NCBI RefSeq assembly: GCF_014652635.1
Contig: NZ_BMZE01000002.1
Span: forward strand, 725,562-789,561
Source: Devosia pacifica
Lineage (GTDB): Bacteria; Pseudomonadota; Alphaproteobacteria; Rhizobiales; Devosiaceae
Reading direction: 5' to 3'
Length of the DNA stretch: 64,000 nucleotides
Position numbers and translations under genes: made by a program. Position 1 is the stretch's first letter. Every line of letters starts with the position of its first letter. The notes beneath the pieces are model-generated. The model did no database searches. It was not told where the DNA came from and saw nothing but the letters and a program-made list of their open reading frames with translations. Below are positions 36,402-44,982 of this stretch, piece after piece.

Positions 36402-36424
36402 GGGAGCCGGACTGACCGGCTCCC
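36402..36424 (-). other. Intercistronic hairpin between potF and potG
   Basis: GGGAGCCGG and CCGGCTCCC form a perfect 9-bp stem around a five-base loop in the 57-base gap after potF. There is no T-tract. It probably protects the potF message or partly limits readthrough, giving more binding protein than membrane components. Confidence 0.6.
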
Positions 36425-36437
36425 TTCTATTGGTGCT

Positions 36438-37526
36438 TTATTGCCCGAGTTTGACGCGGGTCCAGCTCGAGGTGAGCATTTCGTCGTATTGCGGGGTGTG
36501 GGCGTTGAGGGTGAACAGGTTCTCCGAGACTTCCGGCGTCGGATAGATCGCCGGATCGGACTTGACCTCCTCGTCGATCAGTTCAAGAGCCGCTTCGTTG
36601 CCCGAGGCATAATAGACATAGTTGGTATTGGCAGCAGCGATGTCGGCACGCAGCATGAAGTTGATGAATTCATGCGCGGCCTCGGGGTGCGGCGCATCGG
36701 CCGGGATCGCGAACATGTCGAACCACTTGAGAGCGCCTTCCTCGGGAATGGTGTAGGCGATCTCGATACCCTGGCCCGCCTCTTCAGCTGCAGCCTCGGC
36801 AATGAACACATCGCCGGAATATCCCATGGCGAGGCAGATCTCGCCATTCGCGAGATCGTCGATGTACTGCGAGGAATGATAATAGCGGATATAGGGACGA
36901 ACGGAGGCCAGAAGCTCTTCGGCCGCCGCGAGGTCTTCTTCCGTCTCGGAATTGGGATCGAGACCAAGATAGTTGAGAGCCGCCGCGTAGGCTTCCGCCG
37001 GAGCGTCGAGCATTGTGACGCCGCAATCGGCGAGTTTTTCGACGGTTGCGGGGTCGAACAGCAGATCCCAGGTGTCGAGTGCGGCATCTTCGCCTAGCCG
37101 CTCGGTAAGTTCGGCAACGTTGTAGCCGAGCCCGGTGGTGCCCCACATATAGTCGACGCCATATTCGTTGCCTGGATCGTGCGAGGCGGTCGACTCCATC
37201 ACCTCGGGATCCATGTTCTCGAGGTTGGGCAGGGCAGACTTGTCGAGCGGCTGGAACAGGCCGGCTGCGATCTGACGCTCGAGGAAAAAGCCAGAGGGCA
37301 CGACGACATCATAGCCGGAATTGCCCGCAAGCAGCTTGGCTTCCACCAATTCGTTGGAATCAAAGACATCGTAGTTCACCGTGATGCCTGTTTCCTCGGT
37401 GAACCGGTCGAGCGTGTCCTCGGCGATGTAGTCCGACCAGTTATAGACATTGACCACCTGATCCTGAGCCAGAACAGGCGTTGCGAGACTGAGCCCTGCA
37501 AGGGCAAGTGCGAGCGGCGTCTTCAT
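36438..37526 (-). CDS. potF: Putrescine/spermidine-binding periplasmic protein
   Basis: A 362-residue substrate-binding protein. The signal peptide MKTPLALALAGLSLATPVLA is cleaved near residue 20. The mature protein begins with the polyamine-binding opening VNVYNWSDYIAEDTLDRFTEETGI, followed by YDVFDSNELVEAKLLAG and YDVVVPSGFFLERQI. MWGTTGLGYN is also typical. The start at 37526 has an AAAGGA site and begins a clean signal peptide; the open frame extends 61 codons further upstream without family similarity. It is first in the potFGHI operon. Confidence 0.93.
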   Translation of the reverse strand: MKTPLALALAGLSLATPVLAQDQVVNVYNWSDYIAEDTLDRFTEETGITVNYDVFDSNELVEAKLLAGNSGYDVVVPSGFFLERQIAAGLFQPLDKSALPNLENMDPEVMESTASHDPGNEYGVDYMWGTTGLGYNVAELTERLGEDAALDTWDLLFDPATVEKLADCGVTMLDAPAEAYAAALNYLGLDPNSETEEDLAAAEELLASVRPYIRYYHSSQYIDDLANGEICLAMGYSGDVFIAEAAAEEAGQGIEIAYTIPEEGALKWFDMFAIPADAPHPEAAHEFINFMLRADIAAANTNYVYYASGNEAALELIDEEVKSDPAIYPTPEVSENLFTLNAHTPQYDEMLTSSWTRVKLGQ

Positions 37527-37972
37527 CTCGAAGTCCTTTGCGAAAGTGAGAAGCGAGGGTGCGAAGGGGGCGCGCGAAGCGGCCCCGGGAGGGGTTACAT
37601 TCCAGTGCGCTCGGCCATTGGCAGCATCAAGCCGCATGGCAGAGAATTCCCACAATGAACAATTGAGCTGACAGTCGTGATATAGCGTGTGCCAGCCGCG
37701 GCGCGGCAAGAGCTACGCACCGTCGACAGATCAGGCCTCGAACACTCAAGGGCAGGCGAATTTTCGTCCGCGGCCCGAGTGAGATCAACCAAGTTGGCGT
37801 GCAGTTGACTTCCACCCGTCGGTCAAGCGTTAGCGCGAAAACGCTAGCGGCAAATCCGATGTCTCGCAAGAGGATCAAAGGATGCCGTGCGCATTTTGCT
37901 TGATCCGCTTGACGCGATCGTTAGCTGGCGCAATAGGACCTCGAAATCCGGGTTTCGCGAAGTGGAGCATGC
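37527..37972. other. 446-base divergent intergenic region potF/psuG
   Basis: No convincing gene is seen. A hairpin GTTAGCG-CGAAAA-CGCTAGC (37829-37848, one T-G pair) lies in the psuG-proximal half. The region should hold the promoters for the pot operon (leftward) and psuG-psuK (rightward), but I cannot pick -35/-10 pairs with confidence. Confidence 0.4.
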
Positions 37973-38908
37973 ATGCACGCACAGGCCTATCTGTCGATCA
38001 CTGACGAGATTGCCGCGGCCATCGCAGATAAACAGGCGGTGGTGGCGCTCGAGTCGACCATCATCACCCACGGCATGCCGTATCCGCAAAACCTCGAAAT
38101 GGCGCGCGGTGTCGAGACCGTTGTGCGCGAGGCCGGCGCAATTCCCGCCACGATCGCGATCATGGGCGGACAGCTGAAGGTCGGGTTGACTGATCAGGAT
38201 CTCGAGGAGCTGGCGCGCTCGGGTGGATCGGCGGAAAAGGCTTCGCGCCGGGATGTCGCGGCTCTCTTGGTGTCGGGCGCGATGGCCGGGACGACCGTGG
38301 CGACCACGATGCAGATCGCGGCTCTCGCCGGCATCAAGATCTTTGCGACTGGCGGCATTGGCGGCGTTCACCGCGGTGCCGAAGAGAGCTTTGATGTGTC
38401 GGCAGATCTCGAGGAGTTGTCGCGAACTCCGGTGACGGTCGTCTGCGCCGGCGCCAAGTCAATTCTTGATATCGCCAAGACACTCGAGGTGCTCGAAACA
38501 AAGGGCGTCCCTGTGATCGGATACGGCACAGATTCCTTTCCGGCGTTCTGGGCGCGGGAAAGCGGCCATGGCGTCGATCACCGCGTCGACGACCCGACGG
38601 CGCTGGCCCGCCTGATCGCCATACAGTCGGAACTCGGCAATGGCGGCATGCTGGTGGCCAATCCGATCCCGGAAGCTGACGCCTATGCGCCCGAAGAAAT
38701 TGAGAGCTACATCACGAAGGCGCTCGAGGATGCCTCTTTGGCTGGCGTGAGCCGCAAGGGCCTCACCCCGTTTCTGTTGCAGCGCATTTTTGAGCTCACA
38801 GGCGGGCGGTCGCTCGAAGCGAACATCGCGCTGGTTCGCAACAATGCGCGGGTTGCCGCAGAGGCGGCCGTGGCCCTGGCGCAGATCACCGGCTCCCAGA
38901 AGCGCTGA
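37973..38908 (+). CDS. psuG: Pseudouridine-5'-phosphate glycosidase
   Basis: A 311-residue enzyme that splits pseudouridine 5'-phosphate into uracil and ribose 5-phosphate by breaking the C-C glycosidic bond. Family hallmarks are VVALESTIITHGMPYPQN near the N-terminus, ATGGIGGVHRGAEESFDVSADL, and the lysine-bearing VCAGAKSILDIAKTLE. The ATG sits five bases after GTGGAG. The stop overlaps the start of the PfkB kinase gene (TGATGA), a standard psuG-psuK pairing for pseudouridine catabolism. Confidence 0.95.
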   Translation: MHAQAYLSITDEIAAAIADKQAVVALESTIITHGMPYPQNLEMARGVETVVREAGAIPATIAIMGGQLKVGLTDQDLEELARSGGSAEKASRRDVAALLVSGAMAGTTVATTMQIAALAGIKIFATGGIGGVHRGAEESFDVSADLEELSRTPVTVVCAGAKSILDIAKTLEVLETKGVPVIGYGTDSFPAFWARESGHGVDHRVDDPTALARLIAIQSELGNGGMLVANPIPEADAYAPEEIESYITKALEDASLAGVSRKGLTPFLLQRIFELTGGRSLEANIALVRNNARVAAEAAVALAQITGSQKR

Positions 38909-39804
38909 TGACACTCTCTGCCCTCGTTGTCGGGGATGTGATGACTGATGTCATCGTACGTCCGCATGGGCCGATGGTCATCGGCTCCGACAGGGCCGCG
39001 ACCATTCGCAGCCATCCTGGCGGCTCCGGTGCCAATCAGGCCGAGTGGCTGGCGGCACTTGGCGTGCCGACGCGGTTCGCGGCGCGTGTCGGCGCCGGCG
39101 ATCAGGAGACGCTGGCGACGAGCTTTAGGGCGCGGGGGGTCGAGGCCGTTCTGGCGGCCGATCCTGCGCTGCCGACAGGGGTTCTGGTCACCCTGCTCGA
39201 TGAATCGGGTGAGCGCAGCTTTCTGACCGATCGCGGCGCCAATGTCAGCCTGTCTGCCACCGACCTGCCGACTGACCTCCTCGACGACGTCGGCGTCGTT
39301 CTTGTGTCCGGCTATAGTCTTTTTGCCGATGGTCCGCGCGCGGCGGTACTTGCGCTTCTGGCATCGGCACGGGAGCGTGGCATAGAGACCGCGATCGATG
39401 CTGCCTCGACCGGTTTTCTTGCCGAAGTGGGGCCGGATCGATTTCTGGAATGGGCTACGGGGACTAGCCTGTTGTTAGCCAACGCTGCTGAAGCGGCGCT
39501 GTTGGCCGGCAGTGACGAGCCGCAGAGTCAATGTGCACGCCTTGGCGAACGATGCGAAACCATCATCCTCAAGCAGGGCGCCGCCGGGGCGTCAGTCGGA
39601 ACGCGGCAGGGAATCTCTGCATCGGCAGAGGGCCTTCCGGCTGATGTGGTCGACAGCACCGGGGCAGGGGATGCCTTTGCTGCCGGGTTCCTTGCGGCGC
39701 GTCTTGCGGCACTTCCGCTCGAAGAGCAATTGGCGCGAGGCATTGCAGCGGGGGCGCGGGCGGTCGCGCGGCTTGGTGGGAGACCGGACTCGACGCCGAA
39801 CTAG
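38908..39804 (+). CDS. psuK: PfkB-family pseudouridine kinase
   Basis: A 298-residue ribokinase-like enzyme. The N-terminal GGSGANQAEWLAALG (near residue 32) and the C-terminal anion-hole motif DSTGAGDAFAAGFLAARL (catalytic Asp near residue 256) define PfkB kinases. Pseudouridine is the likely substrate because the gene is fused by overlap to psuG, giving phosphorylation followed by cleavage. By sequence alone it could be another sugar or nucleoside kinase. Confidence 0.85.
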   Translation: MTLSALVVGDVMTDVIVRPHGPMVIGSDRAATIRSHPGGSGANQAEWLAALGVPTRFAARVGAGDQETLATSFRARGVEAVLAADPALPTGVLVTLLDESGERSFLTDRGANVSLSATDLPTDLLDDVGVVLVSGYSLFADGPRAAVLALLASARERGIETAIDAASTGFLAEVGPDRFLEWATGTSLLLANAAEAALLAGSDEPQSQCARLGERCETIILKQGAAGASVGTRQGISASAEGLPADVVDSTGAGDAFAAGFLAARLAALPLEEQLARGIAAGARAVARLGGRPDSTPN

Positions 39805-39840
39805 GGCCATGCGAGGTTGAACGCGACGGAGGATGTCATC

Positions 39841-40221
39841 GTGCGCAGGCTCGTCGCCACACTGTTCATGGTTTTTTGCTGTACGCCGCAGCTTGCTGCC
39901 GCGCCAGCACCCACCGACCATGTCTTTGGTCGGGCTGCTGAAATTCTCCTGCAGCGCCTCGTCGTTGCCAATGTTGCAGGCATGAACTGTGAAGACTTCG
40001 CGCTGACCGACGCGGAGTGGCTGCTGATCGTTGATACCGCCGATCAACTAGCCGATCAGATGCAGCTGACGGTCGAGCGCTATGATGCCGACTATTACGG
40101 TCCCGCCTTCCATGCGCTCGATGTCACCGGGTTCTGCGCCAATGAGGGCCCGAAGATCGCTGGCCTCATCAAGGAATTGATGAAGCGCGGCGGGACCCTT
40201 GAGGACGTGACGTTCGACTAG
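39841..40221 (+). CDS. Secreted protein of unknown function
   Basis: A 126-residue protein of no recognised family. The N-terminus is a signal peptide (basic VRRL, hydrophobic ATLFMVFCC, cleavage probably after LAA/AAA near residue 21). The mature part is helical and acidic, with two cysteines (in MNCEDF and FCANEG) that could form a disulfide. A GTG start was chosen because GGAGG lies eight bases upstream; an in-frame TTG at 39817 lacks a site. Its stop codon directly abuts that of the convergent M20 peptidase gene. Confidence 0.65.
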   Translation: MRRLVATLFMVFCCTPQLAAAPAPTDHVFGRAAEILLQRLVVANVAGMNCEDFALTDAEWLLIVDTADQLADQMQLTVERYDADYYGPAFHALDVTGFCANEGPKIAGLIKELMKRGGTLEDVTFD

Positions 40222-41616
40222 CTAGTCGGCGAGTGCCGCGAGGATGCGCACCCAGCTCCGGATTCCCTTGTGAAAGCTCTGCAGATCGTATTTCTCGTTC
40301 GGCGAATGGATGCGGTCGTCGTTCTGGGCAAAGCCGATGAAGAGCGTATCGAGGCCAAGCGTGCGCTTGAACTCACCGCCAACCGGAATCGAGCCCCCTG
40401 ACCCGGTGATCACCGCATCGTTCGGCCACTCGGCGCTCAAGGCGCCGAGCGCTTTTTGCAACATCGGCCCGTCAGCGGGAACATTGAGGGCCGGCGCCGC
40501 GCCGTGATCGTGAAATTCGGCGCTGCAATCGTCCGGCAGGCGGGCACGGACGTGGCGGCGGAAAGCGTCGCGCACTTTTTGCGGGTCCATGTCGGCCACA
40601 AGCCGAAACGAGATCTTGGCGCTGGCCTTAGCCGGAATAACCGTCTTGAACCCGGCGCCGGTATAGCCGCCGGATAGTCCGTTGATCTCGCAGGTCGGAC
40701 GGCTCCACAGCTGCTCAAGCACGCTCCGATCGTTTTCGCCTGCGGGAATGCTGAGGCCGGCAGAGCCGAGAAACGCCTGCTCATCGAAGCCGAGGGTTTG
40801 CCATTGTTCGCGCACGGTATCGGGCAGTTCGGCCACATCGTCATAAAAGCCATCGACGGTGACGCGGCCATTCTCGTCGCGCAGTGACGCGATGATGTCG
40901 GCCAGCACCTGATTGGCATTGCGCGCGGCATTGCCGAACATGCCGGAATGCAGATCCTTGTTGGCGCAGGTGATGACAATTTCCTCGCCGACAAGGCCGC
41001 GCAACATCGTGGTGATCGAAGGGGTATCGCGGTTCCACATATCGGTATCGCAAACCAGCGCGATATCGGCCTTCAGCGCCTGCTTGTAAGCCGAGATGAA
41101 AGGCGGCAGGTTCTTGCCGCCGCTCTCTTCTTCGCCTTCGAGCAACAGAGTGACGCCGATCGGCATGCTGCCGGTTTCTGCCTTGAAGGCGCGACACGCT
41201 TCGATGAAGGTCATCAACTGACCCTTGTCGTCGGACGAGCCGCGCCCGACGATGATCCGGGTGCCATCCTCCGCCTCACGGATTTCCGGGGAGAATGGAT
41301 CCGTATCCCACAGCTCTAGGGGGTCAACAGGCTGCACATCGTAGTGCCCGTAAAACAGAACGCGCGGACCATCGGCGCTGTGATCACGTCCAAGAACCAG
41401 CGGGTGTCCTTCGGTCTGGTGGAGATCCGCCGCAAATCCGATTTCGTCGAGAGCACCGCGCAGCCAGCTCGCCGCGGCCTGGCATTCGCCGGCGTATTCC
41501 GGATCTGTCGAGATCGAGCGGATACGCATCAGCTCCATCAGCCGCTCAAGACTGTCATCGAGCCCCGCATCGACACGGGCCAGAACTGCATCTGTGGTTG
41601 TGCTGGAAACTGGCAT
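40222..41616 (-). CDS. M20-family dipeptidase/metallopeptidase
   Basis: A 464-residue zinc peptidase of the M20 dipeptidase group. Metal and catalytic motifs are FYGHYDVQP (His and the neighbouring catalytic Asp), GRGSSDDKGQ (bridging Asp), LEGEEESGG (general-base Glu pair) and a C-terminal His region. A lid domain lies in between, about residues 200-320. It lacks a signal peptide, so it should act on cytoplasmic dipeptides or N-acyl amino acids. It is monocistronic, divergent from the methyltransferase gene. Confidence 0.92.
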   Translation of the reverse strand: MPVSSTTTDAVLARVDAGLDDSLERLMELMRIRSISTDPEYAGECQAAASWLRGALDEIGFAADLHQTEGHPLVLGRDHSADGPRVLFYGHYDVQPVDPLELWDTDPFSPEIREAEDGTRIIVGRGSSDDKGQLMTFIEACRAFKAETGSMPIGVTLLLEGEEESGGKNLPPFISAYKQALKADIALVCDTDMWNRDTPSITTMLRGLVGEEIVITCANKDLHSGMFGNAARNANQVLADIIASLRDENGRVTVDGFYDDVAELPDTVREQWQTLGFDEQAFLGSAGLSIPAGENDRSVLEQLWSRPTCEINGLSGGYTGAGFKTVIPAKASAKISFRLVADMDPQKVRDAFRRHVRARLPDDCSAEFHDHGAAPALNVPADGPMLQKALGALSAEWPNDAVITGSGGSIPVGGEFKRTLGLDTLFIGFAQNDDRIHSPNEKYDLQSFHKGIRSWVRILAALAD

Positions 41617-41756
41617 TCGTCGCGACTCCCTTTGTGCTGGCGCGCGACAGTGGCCAAATACAGCCCGCCTGTCTACCGGCGCTGAGCGTTCTGGCTGGTA
41701 GCACGCGGCATGCGCACATGCTAACGCAAGCGCATTGCAACCGTGTCAGTAGGCAG

Positions 41757-42878
41757 ATGACATCCACCAACGCGTTTGAAATCTATCTGGTGGCTGTACC
41801 CGGCCTCGAGCCGGCTCTTCTCGAAGAGGCTGTCGAAGCAGGGTTTGTCGACGCACGCCAAGTCGAGGGCGGTGTGGCATTCGACGGCACCTGGGTCGAT
41901 GTATGGCGCGCGAACCTTGTGTTGCGCGGAGCGACACGCGTGCTGGCACGCATTGGCGAATTTCGGGCAATGCATCTGGCGCAGCTGGACAAGCGCGCCC
42001 GCAAGATCGCGTGGGGCGAGGTGTTGCGTGCGCATGTGCCGATAAAGGTCGAGGCGGCGTGCAAACGCTCGCGGATTTATCATGCGGGCGCCGCAGCAGA
42101 GCGGGTGGCGACGGCGATAACTGAGACGCTCGGCGCGCCGCAATCGCAGGAGGCGCAGGTGCGGGTGATGGTGCGGATCGAAGACGATCTTGTCACGCTG
42201 AGCATCGATACCAGCGGCGAGTCGCTGCATAAGCGCGGTTTCAAGCAGGCGCTCAACCGGGCGCCCATGCGCGAAACGATGGCAGCTTTGTTCCTGCGCC
42301 AGTGCGGGTACCAGCCGGGCGAAACGCTGCTCGATCCGATGTGCGGTTCGGGAACATTCGTTATCGAAGCTGCTGAAATCAGCGCCGGCCTGCTCCCGGG
42401 GCGAGGGCGTGATTTCGCATTCGAGCAGCTATCGAGCTTCGATAAAACCAGATGGGCGGAGCTGCGTGCTGCCGCCTTATCTTCAGTCGACGAGCCGCAA
42501 GCAGTTTCAGCGTTCGGCAGCGATCGCGATCCGGGTGCCGTGCGCATGAGCGGTGAGAACGCTGAACGTGCGGGCGTCGCCGGGTTAACGCAGTTCAGCG
42601 TCACCAGCATCGATGCGCTCGAGCCGCCAGACAGAAAAACGGGGCTTGTGATCGTCAACCCGCCTTATGGCACCCGCATCGGCAACAAGGCGCCGCTTGT
42701 CGCGTTGCATCGACGCCTCGGCGAAGTGCTGAAGAGCCGCTTTGGCGGCTGGCGGGTTGGCATCATCACTGCCGATCGTGATCTTGCGAAAGCCACACGG
42801 CTTCCGTTCCTGCCGACCGCAGCGCCGGTCCAGCATGGCGGCATCCGCGTGACGCTCTACCAGACCGGCCGGCTCTGA
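41757..42878 (+). CDS. THUMP-domain RNA N2-guanine methyltransferase (RlmL/YpsC-like)
   Basis: A 373-residue SAM-dependent RNA methyltransferase. The N-terminal ferredoxin-like and THUMP region (about residues 1-160) is followed by the SAM motif LLDPMCGSGTFVIEAAE and the catalytic NPPYGTRIG, characteristic of N2-methylguanine enzymes. It corresponds to the N-terminal half of E. coli RlmL, which modifies G2445 of 23S rRNA, so a 23S target is likely. The Met at 41757 was chosen because the upstream extension of the open frame overlaps the divergent peptidase gene and has no similarity. Confidence 0.88.
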   Translation: MTSTNAFEIYLVAVPGLEPALLEEAVEAGFVDARQVEGGVAFDGTWVDVWRANLVLRGATRVLARIGEFRAMHLAQLDKRARKIAWGEVLRAHVPIKVEAACKRSRIYHAGAAAERVATAITETLGAPQSQEAQVRVMVRIEDDLVTLSIDTSGESLHKRGFKQALNRAPMRETMAALFLRQCGYQPGETLLDPMCGSGTFVIEAAEISAGLLPGRGRDFAFEQLSSFDKTRWAELRAAALSSVDEPQAVSAFGSDRDPGAVRMSGENAERAGVAGLTQFSVTSIDALEPPDRKTGLVIVNPPYGTRIGNKAPLVALHRRLGEVLKSRFGGWRVGIITADRDLAKATRLPFLPTAAPVQHGGIRVTLYQTGRL

Positions 42879-42896
42879 AGCGGGCGTTCGGTAGCG

Positions 42897-43748
42897 CTAG
42901 GATGTGCGCAAGCCCTCGGCGATTGAGGTCGAGTAGGGCGTTGTGGGCCGACCGATCAGCCGACTCAGGGTCTTGCTGTCGTCATGAAGCGCACCTTTCG
43001 CGATGCCCGCGTCACCATCTGCCAGCATGGAGGCGACCGGCGCCGGAAGCCCGGCCTGCTGCAACGCATCGGCATACGCGCTTTCGCTCATATCCTTATA
43101 GGGGATGTCGCGTCCGGTCTGACGGCTGATTTCGGCCGCCAGTTCGCTCATAGTAAAGCTGGTGTCGCCACCGAGCTCGAAGACGCCGGTCTCGCCGTTT
43201 GCCAGCACTGTGGCTGCGGCCTCTGCGTAGTCGGCCCGGGTTGCTGCGGAGATACGTCCGTCTCCCGCTGCGCCAATCATTACGCCATGTTCGAGCGTCG
43301 TCGGCAGCCCTGCGAGATAATTCTCGAAGTACCAGCTGTTGCGCAGCATTGCGTGGCTGATCCCGGATTCGCGGATTGCCGCCTCGGTATCGCGGTGAGT
43401 CTCGGCAAGGCCGATCGGCGAGGTGTCAGCCTTGAGAATACTGGTATAGGCGATAAACGCGACCCCGGCGGACTTTGCCGCCTCGATCACGTCGCGGTGC
43501 TGACGTTGCCGGCTCTGCAGATCGTTCGAGGAGATCAGCAACAGGTGGGTCACCCCATCAAGCGCAGGCGCAAGCGTTGCCGGCTGATCGTAATCGGCGA
43601 TGCGTATCTCGACGCCTTCCGGCAAGACGTCGGCGGCCTTGTCGGCGCTACGCACGATCGCAACAATCTGATCGGGTGAGGTCTTTTTCGCCAAGGCGGC
43701 GACGGCGAGGCGTCCGAGTTCGCCTGTTGCTCCTGTCACTGCGTACAT
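42897..43748 (-). CDS. NmrA/QorB-like SDR oxidoreductase
   Basis: A 283-residue atypical SDR. The cofactor motif TGATGELG is at residues 5-12, LLLISSNDL follows, and HAMLRNSWYFENYL is typical of the QorB (YtfG) NADPH:quinone oxidoreductase group. An AAAGGA site precedes the Met at 43748; a Met 13 codons upstream is less likely. It may reduce quinones or act as a redox-sensing NmrA-like protein. It is monocistronic. Confidence 0.85.
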   Translation of the reverse strand: MYAVTGATGELGRLAVAALAKKTSPDQIVAIVRSADKAADVLPEGVEIRIADYDQPATLAPALDGVTHLLLISSNDLQSRQRQHRDVIEAAKSAGVAFIAYTSILKADTSPIGLAETHRDTEAAIRESGISHAMLRNSWYFENYLAGLPTTLEHGVMIGAAGDGRISAATRADYAEAAATVLANGETGVFELGGDTSFTMSELAAEISRQTGRDIPYKDMSESAYADALQQAGLPAPVASMLADGDAGIAKGALHDDSKTLSRLIGRPTTPYSTSIAEGLRTS

Positions 43749-43857
43749 GGTGGCTTTTCCTTTCTTTGGCCTAAGCTCACGCTTCACCTAGGCTTGGCGC
43801 CCCGCCGCGATAAGTACGCACATCGCTGTAACCAGGCTGAATTTCGTCAGCATCTGA

Positions 43858-44793
43858 TCAACGGCCGATGATCGCGATGCCGATCTTCTGGCCCTCACCA
43901 TCAGCACGCATGGCAAATCCGACATCGCCTGCCGCTGCCTCCAGCAGGATCGAGCGGTACTCGTCACTGTCCATCCACTGCTCGACGAACGCCTCGATAT
44001 CCTGAGCTGTCGGCTTGGTGCCGCAGCCACCGCAGGTCGAGGACAGTATCTGGAGCTGCCGCCACTCTGAGCGCTGCTGTTGCGGCAGCAGGTCGAACAG
44101 GCCCTCGTTCGGTATTGCCATGCCTTCGGAGAGGGGATCCGGCAGCAGCTCTTGCGCGGCAGCCGACAGCGCTGACGCCGGGGATAGCGGCTCGCCGTCT
44201 TCGCGTAGCCGGTTCACAATCTCTGCCAGGCGCTCGCCCATTTCGTCTGGCGGCAGCGCTTGCGCCTGTTCATCGTCATCGAGGCCGCGCGATGTTCCCG
44301 CGCCTGAAAACATCTGTACGGCGAAGACCTCACCGGCCTCGCCCGAAACGCCGAAACCGAAACTGTCGAGCCCCTCCGCCAGAATGTTTTCGCGGTGGTC
44401 AGGACTATTCATCCAGCCTTGCTGGAAGGAGCGCAAACGCTCTTCCTGCGGTGGCACCGGGCAATTTGCGCAACGAGCGATGTTTTCTCTCACGACCCGC
44501 CACTGGTTCCCTCCCGCCTCGAGATATCGATCCATGGGCGTCGTCCCATTGGGACTGACATGGGCGTAAAAGTCGTCCGCCAGCATGTGGGCGGCGTGGC
44601 CTTGCGCCGCCTCATTGAGCGTTGGTGTAAGGGACAGGCTCTCAAGCCCATTTTCCTCGCGGACCTGATTGACCAGGTCGAGCGCCTCCTGGCGCAAAGC
44701 ATCAAGTTCGTCGGTGCCCAGTTCCGTCGCCGCCACGCTCGGCACCAGCGACAGCGCGGCAAAAAGACCGAACACAAGGCTTTGTATTTTCAT
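43858..44793 (-). CDS. Secreted protein with two CAP (SCP/PR1) domains, second degenerate
   Basis: A 311-residue secreted protein. The signal peptide (about residues 1-22, ending PSVAA) is followed by a CAP domain at about residues 28-165 with GHAAHMLADDFYAHVSPNG, VRENIARCANC and WMNSPDHRENILAEG. Residues about 180-311 repeat the same layout in degraded form: LAEIVNRLREDGEPLSPA, SSTCGGC, EQWMDSDEYRSILL, GDVGFA. The His of the CAP cavity is lost in the repeat. Two adjacent Met codons are possible; the second is seven bases from GGAGG. The role of bacterial CAP proteins is poorly known. Confidence 0.85.
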   Translation of the reverse strand: MKIQSLVFGLFAALSLVPSVAATELGTDELDALRQEALDLVNQVREENGLESLSLTPTLNEAAQGHAAHMLADDFYAHVSPNGTTPMDRYLEAGGNQWRVVRENIARCANCPVPPQEERLRSFQQGWMNSPDHRENILAEGLDSFGFGVSGEAGEVFAVQMFSGAGTSRGLDDDEQAQALPPDEMGERLAEIVNRLREDGEPLSPASALSAAAQELLPDPLSEGMAIPNEGLFDLLPQQQRSEWRQLQILSSTCGGCGTKPTAQDIEAFVEQWMDSDEYRSILLEAAAGDVGFAMRADGEGQKIGIAIIGR

Positions 44794-44982
44794 CATCTGA
44801 CCTCCGGCTCTTGGAGAACGGGTGACGATGAACTTTGCTCCCCCATCCACGGGAATGAGGATGACAGCAGCGTTTCTTCCGCGATGGGCCGCCGAGTTCA
44901 TAGAACCGTCATGGCTTGTTCAAGCAGCTGTCGTGCATGCGGAGTAGATGACCGTGCAATCGTAATTGCAGGGGAAGCAAAT

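Noticed and set aside
44395..44982. Long N-terminal extension of the ugpB reading frame
   Set aside because: It overlaps the divergent CAP-domain gene, and a clean signal peptide with a ribosome-binding site starts at 44983.
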